A stretch of DNA of 14,853 bases from Deltaproteobacteria bacterium (GTDB lineage Bacteria > Desulfobacterota > Binatia > DP-6). Of the stretch, positions 6,522-13,117 are shown piece after piece. The position numbers were made by a program, and so were the translations under genes. Positions within the stretch are counted from its first letter, which is position 1. Each line of letters starts with the position of its first letter. The DNA lies in the NCBI GenBank assembly GCA_005879245.1, contig VBLA01000126.1, forward strand, positions 1-14,853, in the 5' to 3' direction. The notes beneath the pieces were generated by a model. It was not told the DNA's origin. It saw nothing but the letters and a program-made list of their open reading frames with translations, and did not search any database.

Positions 6522-8510
6522 ATGCCCGAGATCGGCCGCCTCGCGGTCTGCCTCGCGCTCCTCTTCGCCGCGTACTCCGTCGTGACCTCCATCCTCGGGG
6601 GGGTGCGCCGGCGGCCGGATTTCGTCCGCTCGGGCGAGCACGCAGCCTTCGCGGTCGCGGGGCTGGTGGTCGTCGCGGCTGCGATCCTCCTCCGCGCCCT
6701 CCTCCAGCACGACTTCACACTCGAGTACGTCGCCGCCTATTCGTCGAGCTCGCTGCCGACGCAGTACACCGTGGCGGCTCTGTGGGGCGGGCAGAAGGGC
6801 TCGCTGCTCTTCTGGGCGTTCATGCTGAGCCTGTTCACCGCCATCGTCCAGATCCAGAACCGCGACCGGAACCGCGCGCTCATGCCGTACGTCACGGCGA
6901 CGCTCATGACGATCGCGTTCTTCTTCCTGGCGCTCCTCACCTTCGTGACCGACCCCTTCGAGCGGCTGCCGGTTGCCGCGCGCGAGGGCGCCGACCTGAA
7001 CCCGCTCCTCCAGAACTACTGGATGATGCTCCACCCGCCCTCGCTCTACACGGGCTACGTGAGCGCATCGGTCCCCTTCGCCTTCGGGATCGCGGCACTC
7101 GCCAGCGGGCGGCTGGGCGACCAGTGGATCCGCTCCGTGCGGCGCTGGGCGCTCTTCTCCTGGTCGTTCCTCACGCTCGGCAACCTCCTCGGCGCACGCT
7201 GGGCCTACGAGGTCCTCGGCTGGGGCGGCTACTGGGCGTGGGATCCGGTCGAGAACGCGGCCTTCATGCCCTGGCTCGTGTCGACCGCCTATCTCCACTC
7301 GGTGATGATCCAGGAGAAGAAGGACATGCTCCGGGTGTGGAACCTGGTGCTCGTCCTCCTCACCTTCGCGCTCACCATCTTCGGCACCTTCCTCACGCGG
7401 AGCGGGGTCATCTCCTCGGTGCACTCCTTCACGCAGTCGGGGCTCGGCCCGTTCTTCATCGGCTTCCTGCTCTTCGTGCTCGTCGTCTCGGGAGGGCTCC
7501 TCGTCTACCGCCTGCCCGATCTCCGCACGCCGGCCACCATCGAGTCCTTCTTCTCCCGCGAGGCGGCCTTTCTCTTCAACAACCTGATCCTCGTGGGCAT
7601 CGCCTTCGCGGTCTTCTGGGGAACCGTGTTCCCCGTCCTCTCGGAGTGGGTGCGAGGCGTGAAGATCACCGTCGGACCGCCCTTCTTCAACCGGGTGAAT
7701 GCGCCGCTCGGCCTCGTGCTCCTCTTCTTCACCGGGGTGGGGCCGGTGATCGCCTGGCGGCGCGCGTCGCCCCGGAACCTGCGCCGCGCCTTCACCGGGC
7801 CCGTCCTCACGGCGCTCGCCGCCGCGGTGGCACTCGGTGTCGCGGGCGTGCCGCCGGGCTACGCGTACCTGACCTTCGTGCTCGGCTGCTTCGCGCTCGG
7901 GACCGTCGGGCAGGAGTTCTGGCGCGGGGTTCGTGCCCGCCAGGCGATGCTGCACGAGAGCGCGCCGCGCGCGCTCTCGCGGCTGGTCGGCAAGAACCGT
8001 CGCCGCTATGGCGGTTACGTGATCCACGTGGGCGTGGTGTCGGCCTTCGTCGCGATCGCCGCCTCGACCGCGTTCCGCATCGAGGTCACACAACCGCTCA
8101 AGCGCGGCGAAGAGATGCAGGTCGGGAAGTTCCGCCTGCGCTACGAACGGATCACGACCGCCGAGGATGCCCACCTCTCGCGCCTCGCCGCCGAGGTCTC
8201 CGTCTGGCGGGACGGGCGGCAGATTGCGACTCTCGCTCCCGAGAAGCGCTTCTACAAGAAGCCCCAGCAGCCGACGACCGAGGTCGCCATGCGCTCGACC
8301 CTGACCGAAGACCTCTACGTCGTGCTCGGTTCCTACGACCGCGACTCGGACCTGGCCACCATCCAGGCGTTCGTGAACCCGCTGGTCTCATGGCTCTGGC
8401 TGGGCGGCATCTTCATGGCGTGCGGCACCATCATCACCATGTGGCCCGCCGCCGCCGAGCGCCGGGCGACGGCCTTTGCTCTCGGCGGCGCCCGCGTGCC
8501 CGCGGAGTGA
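6522..8510 (+). CDS. ccmF: Heme lyase subunit CcmF
   Basis: Integral inner-membrane protein that ligates heme from CcmE to apocytochrome c. It has 662 residues and about 14-15 predicted membrane helices. The WWD heme-handling motif is WGGYWAWDPVENA at about residues 232-245. The four histidines of the family line up: H171 (MLHPPSLY) and H301 (SVHSFTQSG) as periplasmic heme ligands, and H259 (TAYLHSVM) and H502 (VIHVGVVS) as transmembrane ligands (E. coli 173, 303, 261, 491). QKGSLLFWAF near residues 90-99 and FLTRSGVISS are further hallmarks. A large C-terminal periplasmic loop precedes the last helix (LVSWLWLGGIFMACGTI). The start is ATG 6522; the stop overlaps the ccmH GTG (GTGA). Confidence 0.97.
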   Translation: MPEIGRLAVCLALLFAAYSVVTSILGGVRRRPDFVRSGEHAAFAVAGLVVVAAAILLRALLQHDFTLEYVAAYSSSSLPTQYTVAALWGGQKGSLLFWAFMLSLFTAIVQIQNRDRNRALMPYVTATLMTIAFFFLALLTFVTDPFERLPVAAREGADLNPLLQNYWMMLHPPSLYTGYVSASVPFAFGIAALASGRLGDQWIRSVRRWALFSWSFLTLGNLLGARWAYEVLGWGGYWAWDPVENAAFMPWLVSTAYLHSVMIQEKKDMLRVWNLVLVLLTFALTIFGTFLTRSGVISSVHSFTQSGLGPFFIGFLLFVLVVSGGLLVYRLPDLRTPATIESFFSREAAFLFNNLILVGIAFAVFWGTVFPVLSEWVRGVKITVGPPFFNRVNAPLGLVLLFFTGVGPVIAWRRASPRNLRRAFTGPVLTALAAAVALGVAGVPPGYAYLTFVLGCFALGTVGQEFWRGVRARQAMLHESAPRALSRLVGKNRRRYGGYVIHVGVVSAFVAIAASTAFRIEVTQPLKRGEEMQVGKFRLRYERITTAEDAHLSRLAAEVSVWRDGRQIATLAPEKRFYKKPQQPTTEVAMRSTLTEDLYVVLGSYDRDSDLATIQAFVNPLVSWLWLGGIFMACGTIITMWPAAAERRATAFALGGARVPAE

Positions 8511-8974
8511 AGGTGGGTGCGGCCCTCGTCCTGGTCGCCCTCCTCCTCGGGGCGCCCGGTATAGCCGCCGCCACCGCCACGCAGCAGGAGCTGGAGGAGT
8601 CACTCACCTGTCAGTGCGGCTGCGGGCTCACGGTGCACTCCTGCAACCACCTCCAGTGCCAGTCGGGTGAGCCGATGAAGAAGGAGATCGCGGATCGGCT
8701 CGCCGCCGGTGAGGACAAGGAGAAGATCCTCGCGGCGTTCCGGGGCCGCTACGGCGAGAAGATCCTCTCGGCGCCCACCTTTCATGGCTTCAACTGGTTC
8801 GCCTGGCTGACGCCGTTCGCGGCGCTCCTGCTGGGTGCCCTCGGCTTGACGCGCGTGCTCCACCGCTGGACACACGAGACCCCAGCGCCCGTGCCGCCGG
8901 TCGCCACGCCGGTCGACAGCGCGCTCCGCAGCCGGCTCGAGCGTGAGCTCGCCGAGCTCGATCGGGAGCCATGA
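8507..8974 (+). CDS. ccmH: CcmH-family cytochrome c biogenesis protein with CxCxC motif
   Basis: Predicted periplasmic thiol protein of the CcmH/NrfF N-terminal family, which keeps apocytochrome cysteines reduced and presents them to CcmF. It has 155 residues: signal or anchor segment 4-22, periplasmic domain 26-92, a membrane helix at about 96-117 (FNWFAWLTPFAALLLGALGL), and a cytoplasmic tail. The helical hairpin matches the family (MKKEIADRLAAGEDKEKIL, then FRGRYGEKILSAP). The redox motif is not the standard LRCxxC but LTCQCGCG (C35, C37, C39), followed by C46 and C51 in HSCNHLQC, five cysteines in all. The start is GTG 8507, overlapping the ccmF stop; GTG 8513 is an alternative. The C-terminal TPR part of fused E. 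coli CcmH is absent. Confidence 0.88.
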   Translation: MKVGAALVLVALLLGAPGIAAATATQQELEESLTCQCGCGLTVHSCNHLQCQSGEPMKKEIADRLAAGEDKEKILAAFRGRYGEKILSAPTFHGFNWFAWLTPFAALLLGALGLTRVLHRWTHETPAPVPPVATPVDSALRSRLERELAELDREP

Positions 8975-9159
8975 CCCCGGTGGGGAGCGAGCGCGAGCGG
9001 TGGGAGAGACAGAAGCGGCAAGCGCTCGAGGCGATCAAAGAGGTGGAGCTCGACCACCGCATGGGCAAGCTCTCCCAGGAGGACCTAGCCGCGATGCGCG
9101 GACGCTTCGAAGCGCAGGCCTTCGAAGCAATGGCCGCACTAGAGAGGGGAGACCACTGA
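8971..9159 (+). CDS. Short CcmI-like helical protein
   Basis: A 62-residue charged, helical, soluble protein. The stretch EVELDHRMGKLSQEDLAAM followed by RGRFEAQAFEAMAALE resembles the segment after the first membrane helix of CcmI-type proteins (pattern E-x-D-x-x-x-G-K-L-S-x-E-D-Y). Neither the membrane helix nor the TPR domain is present. It overlaps ccmH (ATGA) and the next gene (TGATG), so it is translated as part of the operon. It may be a detached linker that works with CcmH, since the preceding CcmH supplies a membrane helix and tail. The role is inferred from position and motif only. Confidence 0.7.
   Translation: MTPVGSERERWERQKRQALEAIKEVELDHRMGKLSQEDLAAMRGRFEAQAFEAMAALERGDH
9146..9151 (+). 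promoter_or_regulatory. Ribosome binding site of the tRNA-binding-domain gene
   Basis: GGGGAG lies 7 bases before the ATG at 9159. It supports that start even though the first 48 codons show no homology. Confidence 0.6.
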
Positions 9160-9626
9160 TGAAATCGAGTGACGACCCAACGGTGGGTGGCGCGAAATCC
9201 AGCGAGGACCCGCCCGCGGCTTCGCCGCGGGCGAGCGACGGGGTCCGGGGGCATCGGAGCAGCGCCGCGAGCGAAGCGAGCGAGCAGCGCACGGGCCCCC
9301 GGATATCAATTGAAGCGTTCCGCGCCCTCGAGCTCCGGGTGGGCACCATCCGCGCCGCCGAGCCGCACCCCAACGCCGACCGGCTGCTCGTGCTGCGCGT
9401 CGACCTCGGTTCCGAAGAGCGGCAGATCGTGGCGGGCATCCGCGCCCACTACGACGCGGCGGCTCTCGTCGGGCGCCAGGTCGTCGTGGTCGCCAACCTC
9501 GAGCCCGCCCGCCTGCGCGGCGTCGAGAGCCAGGGCATGGTGCTCGCCGCGACCGACTCCGAGCGCGACCGGGTGGTCCTGCTTCACCCCGACGAGCCGG
9601 TCCCGCCAGGCGGCGTCGTCCGCTAG
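9159..9626 (+). CDS. tRNA-binding-domain protein (MetG C-terminal / CsaA-like)
   Basis: 155 residues. From about residue 50 to the end it is a complete tRNA-binding OB-fold of the kind at the C-terminus of methionyl-tRNA synthetase and in CsaA/Arc1p: LELRVGTIRAAEPHPNADRL, RQIVAGIRAHYDAAALVGR, VVVVANLEPARLRGVESQGM, then VVLLHPDEPVPPGG. In free-standing form such proteins bind tRNA-like or structured RNA, or act as a beta subunit. No synthetase core is nearby. Residues 2-48 (KSSDDPTVGGAKSSEDPP and on) are low complexity and are encoded by a palindromic repeat. The ATG at 9159 overlaps the preceding stop and has a ribosome site. The last base of its TAG stop is the first base of the GTG in the following ccmA frame. 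Its presence inside a ccm operon is unexplained. Confidence 0.85.
   Translation: MKSSDDPTVGGAKSSEDPPAASPRASDGVRGHRSSAASEASEQRTGPRISIEAFRALELRVGTIRAAEPHPNADRLLVLRVDLGSEERQIVAGIRAHYDAAALVGRQVVVVANLEPARLRGVESQGMVLAATDSERDRVVLLHPDEPVPPGGVVR
9161..9303. repeat. Composite palindromic repeat inside the tRNA-binding ORF
   Basis: Four nested structures are visible. A diverged direct repeat, GAAATCGAGTGACGACCC (9161-9178) against 9194-9211, is identical at 15 of 18 positions. A small hairpin ACCCA-ACGG-TGGGT spans 9175-9188. A perfect 10 bp stem CGCCCGCGGC (9211-9220) pairs with 9224-9233 around TTC. A 9 bp stem TCCGGGGGC (9244-9252) pairs with GCCCCCGGA (9295-9303) and encloses two GAGCAGCGC copies (9257-9265, 9282-9290). 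This looks like a mobile or dispersed palindromic element that has been read through in frame. Confidence 0.65.
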
Positions 9627-10233
9627 TGAGCGGAGGCGGGATCCGAAGAGCGGGAGGAGGGGTGCCCGCGCTCGTGGCCGAGGGGCTCGTCCGGGCCTAC
9701 GCGGGGATGCGGGTGCTGGCGGGGGTGGACCTCACGGTCGAGGCAGGCGAGACTCTCGCACTCCTCGGCCCGAGCACGAGAGCTTCTGCTACCCGGATCT
9801 CAGCGGCGCCGAGAATCTCGCCTTCCACGCCCGCCTCTTCGACGTCGCGGCGGCGCGCGAGCGGATCGGTACGCTGCTGGCGTGGGCGGGCCTCGAGGCG
9901 GCCGGGCGGCGCCCGGTACGGTTCTACTCGCGTGGCATGAGCCAGCGGCTGGCACTCGCCCGCGCGCTCCTCCACGAGCCCGACCTCCTCCTGCTGGACG
10001 AGCCCTTCAGCGGGCTCGATCCAGCAGCCGTTGAGGCACTGCAGGAGCGGCTCGTCGCGCTCCGCGAGGCCGGACGCGCGATAGTGCTGACGACGCACGA
10101 CCTCGACCGCGCCGCGCCGATCGCCACGCGGACCGCCATTCTCCACCGCGGCCGCATCGCCTCGGTGCTCGACGGCCGGGCGGCGGACGCCGTCGCGGCC
10201 GCCTATCGTGCCGTCGTGGCGGGTGGACGGTAA
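9626..10233 (+). pseudogene. ccmA: Broken heme-exporter ATPase CcmA: Walker A region missing, frame changes
   Basis: ABC ATPase that powers release of heme-loaded CcmE. The N-terminal part is in the frame of GTG 9626 (or GTG 9662): LVAEGLVRAYAGMRVLAGVDLTVEAG, then ETLALLGPS to about 9775. The GxxGxGK(S/T) P-loop should come next, but the similarity jumps to EHESFCYPDLSGAENLAFHAR in another frame from about 9772. That frame continues intact with the signature-like YSRGMSQRLALARAL, Walker B LLLLDEPFSGLD, H-loop LTTHD and the stop at 10233. Compared with ordinary CcmA, about 45 codons, including the whole Walker A motif, are absent and the number of lost bases is not a multiple of three. As read, no functional ATPase can be made. 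Either a real deletion or an assembly/sequencing error at a GC-rich site would explain it. Confidence 0.85.
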
Positions 10234-10237
10234 CCCG

Positions 10238-10903
10238 ATGCGCGGTGCCCTCGCCATCTTCCGGAAGGACATGAGCATCGAGTGGCGGACCCGCGAGGGC
10301 CTGTCGAGTGTCCTCGTGCTCGGGCTGCTCCTGCTGGTCGTGCTGACGGTGGCGTACGACGCCCCGCCCGAGGCGGCGCCCGCGCTAGTGCCGAGCGTCC
10401 TCTGGGCGACGTTCCTCTTCACCGGGCTCCTCGGCGTCCAGCGGGGGTTCCTCCTCGAGCGCGAGAACGACTGCCTGTCGGGGTTGCTCGTCTCGCCCAT
10501 CGATCCGGCGGCGATCTACCTCGGCAAGCTGGCCGCCAACGTCGCGCTCCTGGCCGTCATGCAGCTCGTCGTCGTGCCGCTGGTCGGCCTCTTTCTCCAC
10601 CTCGACCTGATGCCCGTGCTGCCGGGGCTCCTCGTCGTGCTCGCGCTCGGCAACCTGGGCTTCGCCGCGCTCGCGACGCTCTTCGCCGCCATCTCGGTCC
10701 GCGTGCGCGCGCGCGAGGTGATGCTGCCGCTCCTCCTGCTGCCGCTCCTCGTCCCGCTCCTGATCGGCACGGTGTCGGCGACACGATCGGTGCTGGCCGG
10801 CGGGCTCACGCTGGCGAGCGACGCGCTCGGCGTCCTCGCGTGCTTCGACGTCATCTTCGCGGTGGCAGGGTGGCTCCTCTTCGCGTATGTTGTGAGGGAC
10901 TAG
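10238..10903 (+). CDS. ccmB: Heme exporter permease CcmB
   Basis: Membrane subunit of the CcmAB transporter, which with CcmC and CcmD loads and releases CcmE. It has 221 residues and six predicted membrane helices. The start MRGALAIFRKDMSIEWRTRE is the typical cytoplasmic coupling segment. FTGLLGVQRGFLLERENDCLSGLLVSPID is the conserved loop that contacts the ATPase. AIYLGKLAANVALLAVMQ and the leucine-rich LPLLLLPLLVPLLIG helix follow. The ATG at 10238 comes 4 bases after the ccmA stop. It appears intact although ccmA upstream is broken. Confidence 0.95.
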   Translation: MRGALAIFRKDMSIEWRTREGLSSVLVLGLLLLVVLTVAYDAPPEAAPALVPSVLWATFLFTGLLGVQRGFLLERENDCLSGLLVSPIDPAAIYLGKLAANVALLAVMQLVVVPLVGLFLHLDLMPVLPGLLVVLALGNLGFAALATLFAAISVRVRAREVMLPLLLLPLLVPLLIGTVSATRSVLAGGLTLASDALGVLACFDVIFAVAGWLLFAYVVRD

Positions 10904-10904
10904 C

Positions 10905-11594
10905 ATGAGACGTGTGTTTCCAGCGGTGACCTGCGTGACCATGCTCGCGGCGCTTTACCTCATCTTCATGGTGGTGCCGACCGAGCAGCAGATGGGCATC
11001 GTCCAGCGGATCTTCTACTTCCATGTCTCCTCGGCCTGGATGGCGTTCCTCGGCTTCTTCCTGGTCGCGGGTGCGAGCGCCGTGTACCTCTGGAACGGCT
11101 CGCGCGGCGCCGATCGGCTGGCCGAGGCGGCGGCGGAGGTGGGGGTGCTTTTCTGCTCCCTCGTGCTCGTGACCGGTCCCATCTGGGCTCGCCCGATCTG
11201 GGGCGTCTGGTGGACCTGGGACCCGCGGCTGACGATGACCGTGATCCTGTGGGCGATCTACGCGAGCTACCTGATGCTCCGGGCCTTCGGGGGCGAGGAC
11301 GAGGCGGTCCAGCGCTACGCGGCGGTGCTCGGCATCATCGGCGTGCTCGACATCCCGATCATCATGGTCTCGGTTCGCCTCCTCCGAGGCATGCATCCCG
11401 CCGTGATCGCGCGGAACGAGGGTGGCTCCGGGCTCGTCGATCCGTGGATGCGGATCGCGCTCGTCGTGTCGGCGGTGGCGCTCATCCTGGTCGGGAGCTG
11501 GCTGATGCAGCTCCGCGTGCGCGCGAGCCGTCTGGCGGAGGAGATGGCCGCGCTCCGGCGAGAGACCGAAGCGCGGCAGGGGGAGGTGGCATGA
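10905..11594 (+). CDS. ccmC: Heme transfer protein CcmC
   Basis: Inner-membrane WWD-family protein that transfers heme to CcmE. It has 229 residues and six membrane helices. The tryptophan-rich motif is WGVWWTWDP at residues 99-107. The two axial histidines flanking it are H40 (FYFHVSSAW) and H164 (GMHPAV), corresponding to E. coli H60 and H184. The C-terminal 30 residues form a charged helix (ASRLAEEMAALRRETEA). The ATG at 10905 comes one base after the ccmB stop; the end overlaps ccmD (ATGA). Confidence 0.96.
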   Translation: MRRVFPAVTCVTMLAALYLIFMVVPTEQQMGIVQRIFYFHVSSAWMAFLGFFLVAGASAVYLWNGSRGADRLAEAAAEVGVLFCSLVLVTGPIWARPIWGVWWTWDPRLTMTVILWAIYASYLMLRAFGGEDEAVQRYAAVLGIIGVLDIPIIMVSVRLLRGMHPAVIARNEGGSGLVDPWMRIALVVSAVALILVGSWLMQLRVRASRLAEEMAALRRETEARQGEVA

Positions 11595-11728
11595 CGCATT
11601 TCCCGTATCTGTTCGCGGCCTACGCCGTCGTGTGGCTCGGTCTCTTCGGGTATCTCCTCCGGCTCGGGCGGCGGAGCCGCGAGCTCGAGGAAGAGCTCCG
11701 GGATCTCCGGCGGCAGCTCGGGCGCTGA
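11591..11728 (+). CDS. ccmD: Small membrane protein CcmD
   Basis: A 45-residue single-pass membrane protein, starting MTHFPYLFAAYAVVWLGLFG with the helix at about residues 4-24. A basic, helical cytoplasmic tail follows (RRSRELEEELRDLRRQLGR). Size, topology and position directly after ccmC are those of CcmD, which holds CcmC and CcmE together with the CcmAB transporter. The ATG overlaps the ccmC stop. Confidence 0.88.
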   Translation: MTHFPYLFAAYAVVWLGLFGYLLRLGRRSRELEEELRDLRRQLGR

Positions 11729-11748
11729 CGACACCGTAGGCGGTCGGC

Positions 11749-13107
11749 ATGACGGCCGGGCTCGATGCGATGCTTGCCGCGCTCGAGCAGCTCCTTCCGG
11801 ACCGCGTCTCGCGCCGCCCCGCCGACCTCGCCGCCGCCGCCCACGACGCCTCCTCGCTCCCCGCGGCCCGGCCGGACGCGGTCGTCTGGCCGCTCTCGAC
11901 CGACGACGTCGTCGCGGTGGTGCGGCTGGCGTCCGAGCGTGCCATCCCGCTCACCGCACGCGGTGCCGGCTCGAGCCTGGAGGGCAACCCGATCCCCGTC
12001 CGCGGCGGCATCGTCCTCGACTGCTCGCGCATGACGCGCGTGATCGCCGTCCGGCCCGAGGACCTCCAGGTCGACGTCGAGCCGGGCGTCGTCTACGCGG
12101 CGCTCAACCGCGAGCTCCGGCCGCACGGCCTCTTCTTCCCCCCGTCGCCCGGCGGCAGCGCCGACGTGGCGACGATCGGCGGCATGGTGGCGAACAACGC
12201 GAGCGGCATCTACTCGGTCAAGTATGGCGGCACCCGCGACCACGTGCGCGCGGCGACCGTCGTCACAGGTACCGGCGAGCTGCTCCGGCTCGGGAACCGG
12301 TGCCGGAAGAGCGCCTCGGGCTACCATCTCCTCGGCCTCCTCGTCGGCTCGGAGGGGACGCTCGCGATCGCGACGGAGCTGACCCTGGCGCTCGCGGGAC
12401 GTCCCGCGGCGCGGCGGCAGGGCGGATTTCGCTTCGCGGATGCGACCGCCGCGGCGCGCGCCACCGCCGAGCTCATCCGCTTCGGAATCGACGTGGCAGC
12501 GGTCGAGTTCCTCGACGACCGGACGATTGCAGCGCTGAACCGCTTCGGCGCCTTCGACCTGGTCGAGGCGCCGGCGCTCCTCCTCGAGGTGCACGGCAGC
12601 GAGGCAGGGGTGGCCGAGGCCTGGCAGGCGGCGGAGGACGTGGTCCGCGGCACGGGGGGCGTGCCGTTCGTGCTGCCGGAGGGCCGCGACGCGTGGACGA
12701 TCCGGGAGCACGCGACGCGTGCGATCGCGGCGCTCCGCCCCACGGCGGCGACGGTGCGCGCCGATCTCGCGATCCCGATCGGCGCGCTGCCGACCCTGGT
12801 TGCTCGTGCGGCGGCGATCGCCCGCGAGCGGGCCCTTGCGATCCACCTCTTCGGTCACGCCGGCATCGGCATCCTGCACGCTCTCGTGCTCGCCGACGAT
12901 GCGGAGCGGCCGGCCGCCGAGGCGGCGCGGGACGCGCTCGTCGACGCCGCCCTCGCGCTCGGCGGCTCGTGTTCGGGTGAGCACGGCATGGGGCTCGGCA
13001 ACCGGCGCTACGCGGCGCGCGAGCACGGCAGTGCCGTCCGCCTGATGCAGGGGGTGAAGGCGCTCTTCGATCCGCGGAGCATCTTGAACCCGGGGAAGAT
13101 CTGGTAA
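11749..13107 (+). CDS. FAD-linked oxidase (GlcD / D-lactate dehydrogenase / D-2-hydroxyglutarate dehydrogenase family)
   Basis: Predicted flavoenzyme oxidising a D-2-hydroxyacid; the exact substrate is unknown. It has 452 residues. The N-terminal FAD_binding_4 (PCMH) domain shows VVRLASERAIPLTARGAGSS with GNPIPVRGGIVLDCSRM, then ADVATIGGMVANNASG and LLVGSEGTLAIATELTL. The C-terminal FAD-oxidase domain carries putative metal ligands H370 and H377 (GHAGIGILH) and E411 (CSGEHGMGLGN), ending DPRSILNPGKIW. The usual HxGDGNxH motif reads HAGIGILH, so Asp and Asn are replaced by Ile. It follows ccmD by 20 bases and precedes the Etf fusion by 10, which suggests electrons leave through that Etf. No signal peptide. 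Confidence 0.9.
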   Translation: MTAGLDAMLAALEQLLPDRVSRRPADLAAAAHDASSLPAARPDAVVWPLSTDDVVAVVRLASERAIPLTARGAGSSLEGNPIPVRGGIVLDCSRMTRVIAVRPEDLQVDVEPGVVYAALNRELRPHGLFFPPSPGGSADVATIGGMVANNASGIYSVKYGGTRDHVRAATVVTGTGELLRLGNRCRKSASGYHLLGLLVGSEGTLAIATELTLALAGRPAARRQGGFRFADATAAARATAELIRFGIDVAAVEFLDDRTIAALNRFGAFDLVEAPALLLEVHGSEAGVAEAWQAAEDVVRGTGGVPFVLPEGRDAWTIREHATRAIAALRPTAATVRADLAIPIGALPTLVARAAAIARERALAIHLFGHAGIGILHALVLADDAERPAAEAARDALVDAALALGGSCSGEHGMGLGNRRYAAREHGSAVRLMQGVKALFDPRSILNPGKIW

Positions 13108-13111
13108 GGAG
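13106..13111 (+). promoter_or_regulatory. Ribosome binding site of the Etf fusion gene
   Basis: AAGGAG begins inside the stop codon of the preceding gene and ends 6 bases before ATG 13118, fixing the start and implying coupled translation. Confidence 0.7.
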
Positions 13112-13117
13112 CGGCGG

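Noticed and set aside
6438..8174. A 578-codon open frame antisense to ccmF
   Set aside because: The product is Glu/Arg/His-rich low complexity, as expected opposite a membrane protein in GC-rich DNA. CcmF on the other strand is unambiguous.
9161..9303. The repeat cluster as a CRISPR array
   Set aside because: There are only two diverged 18-base direct copies and two 9-base copies, with unequal spacing, no uniform spacers and no cas genes nearby.
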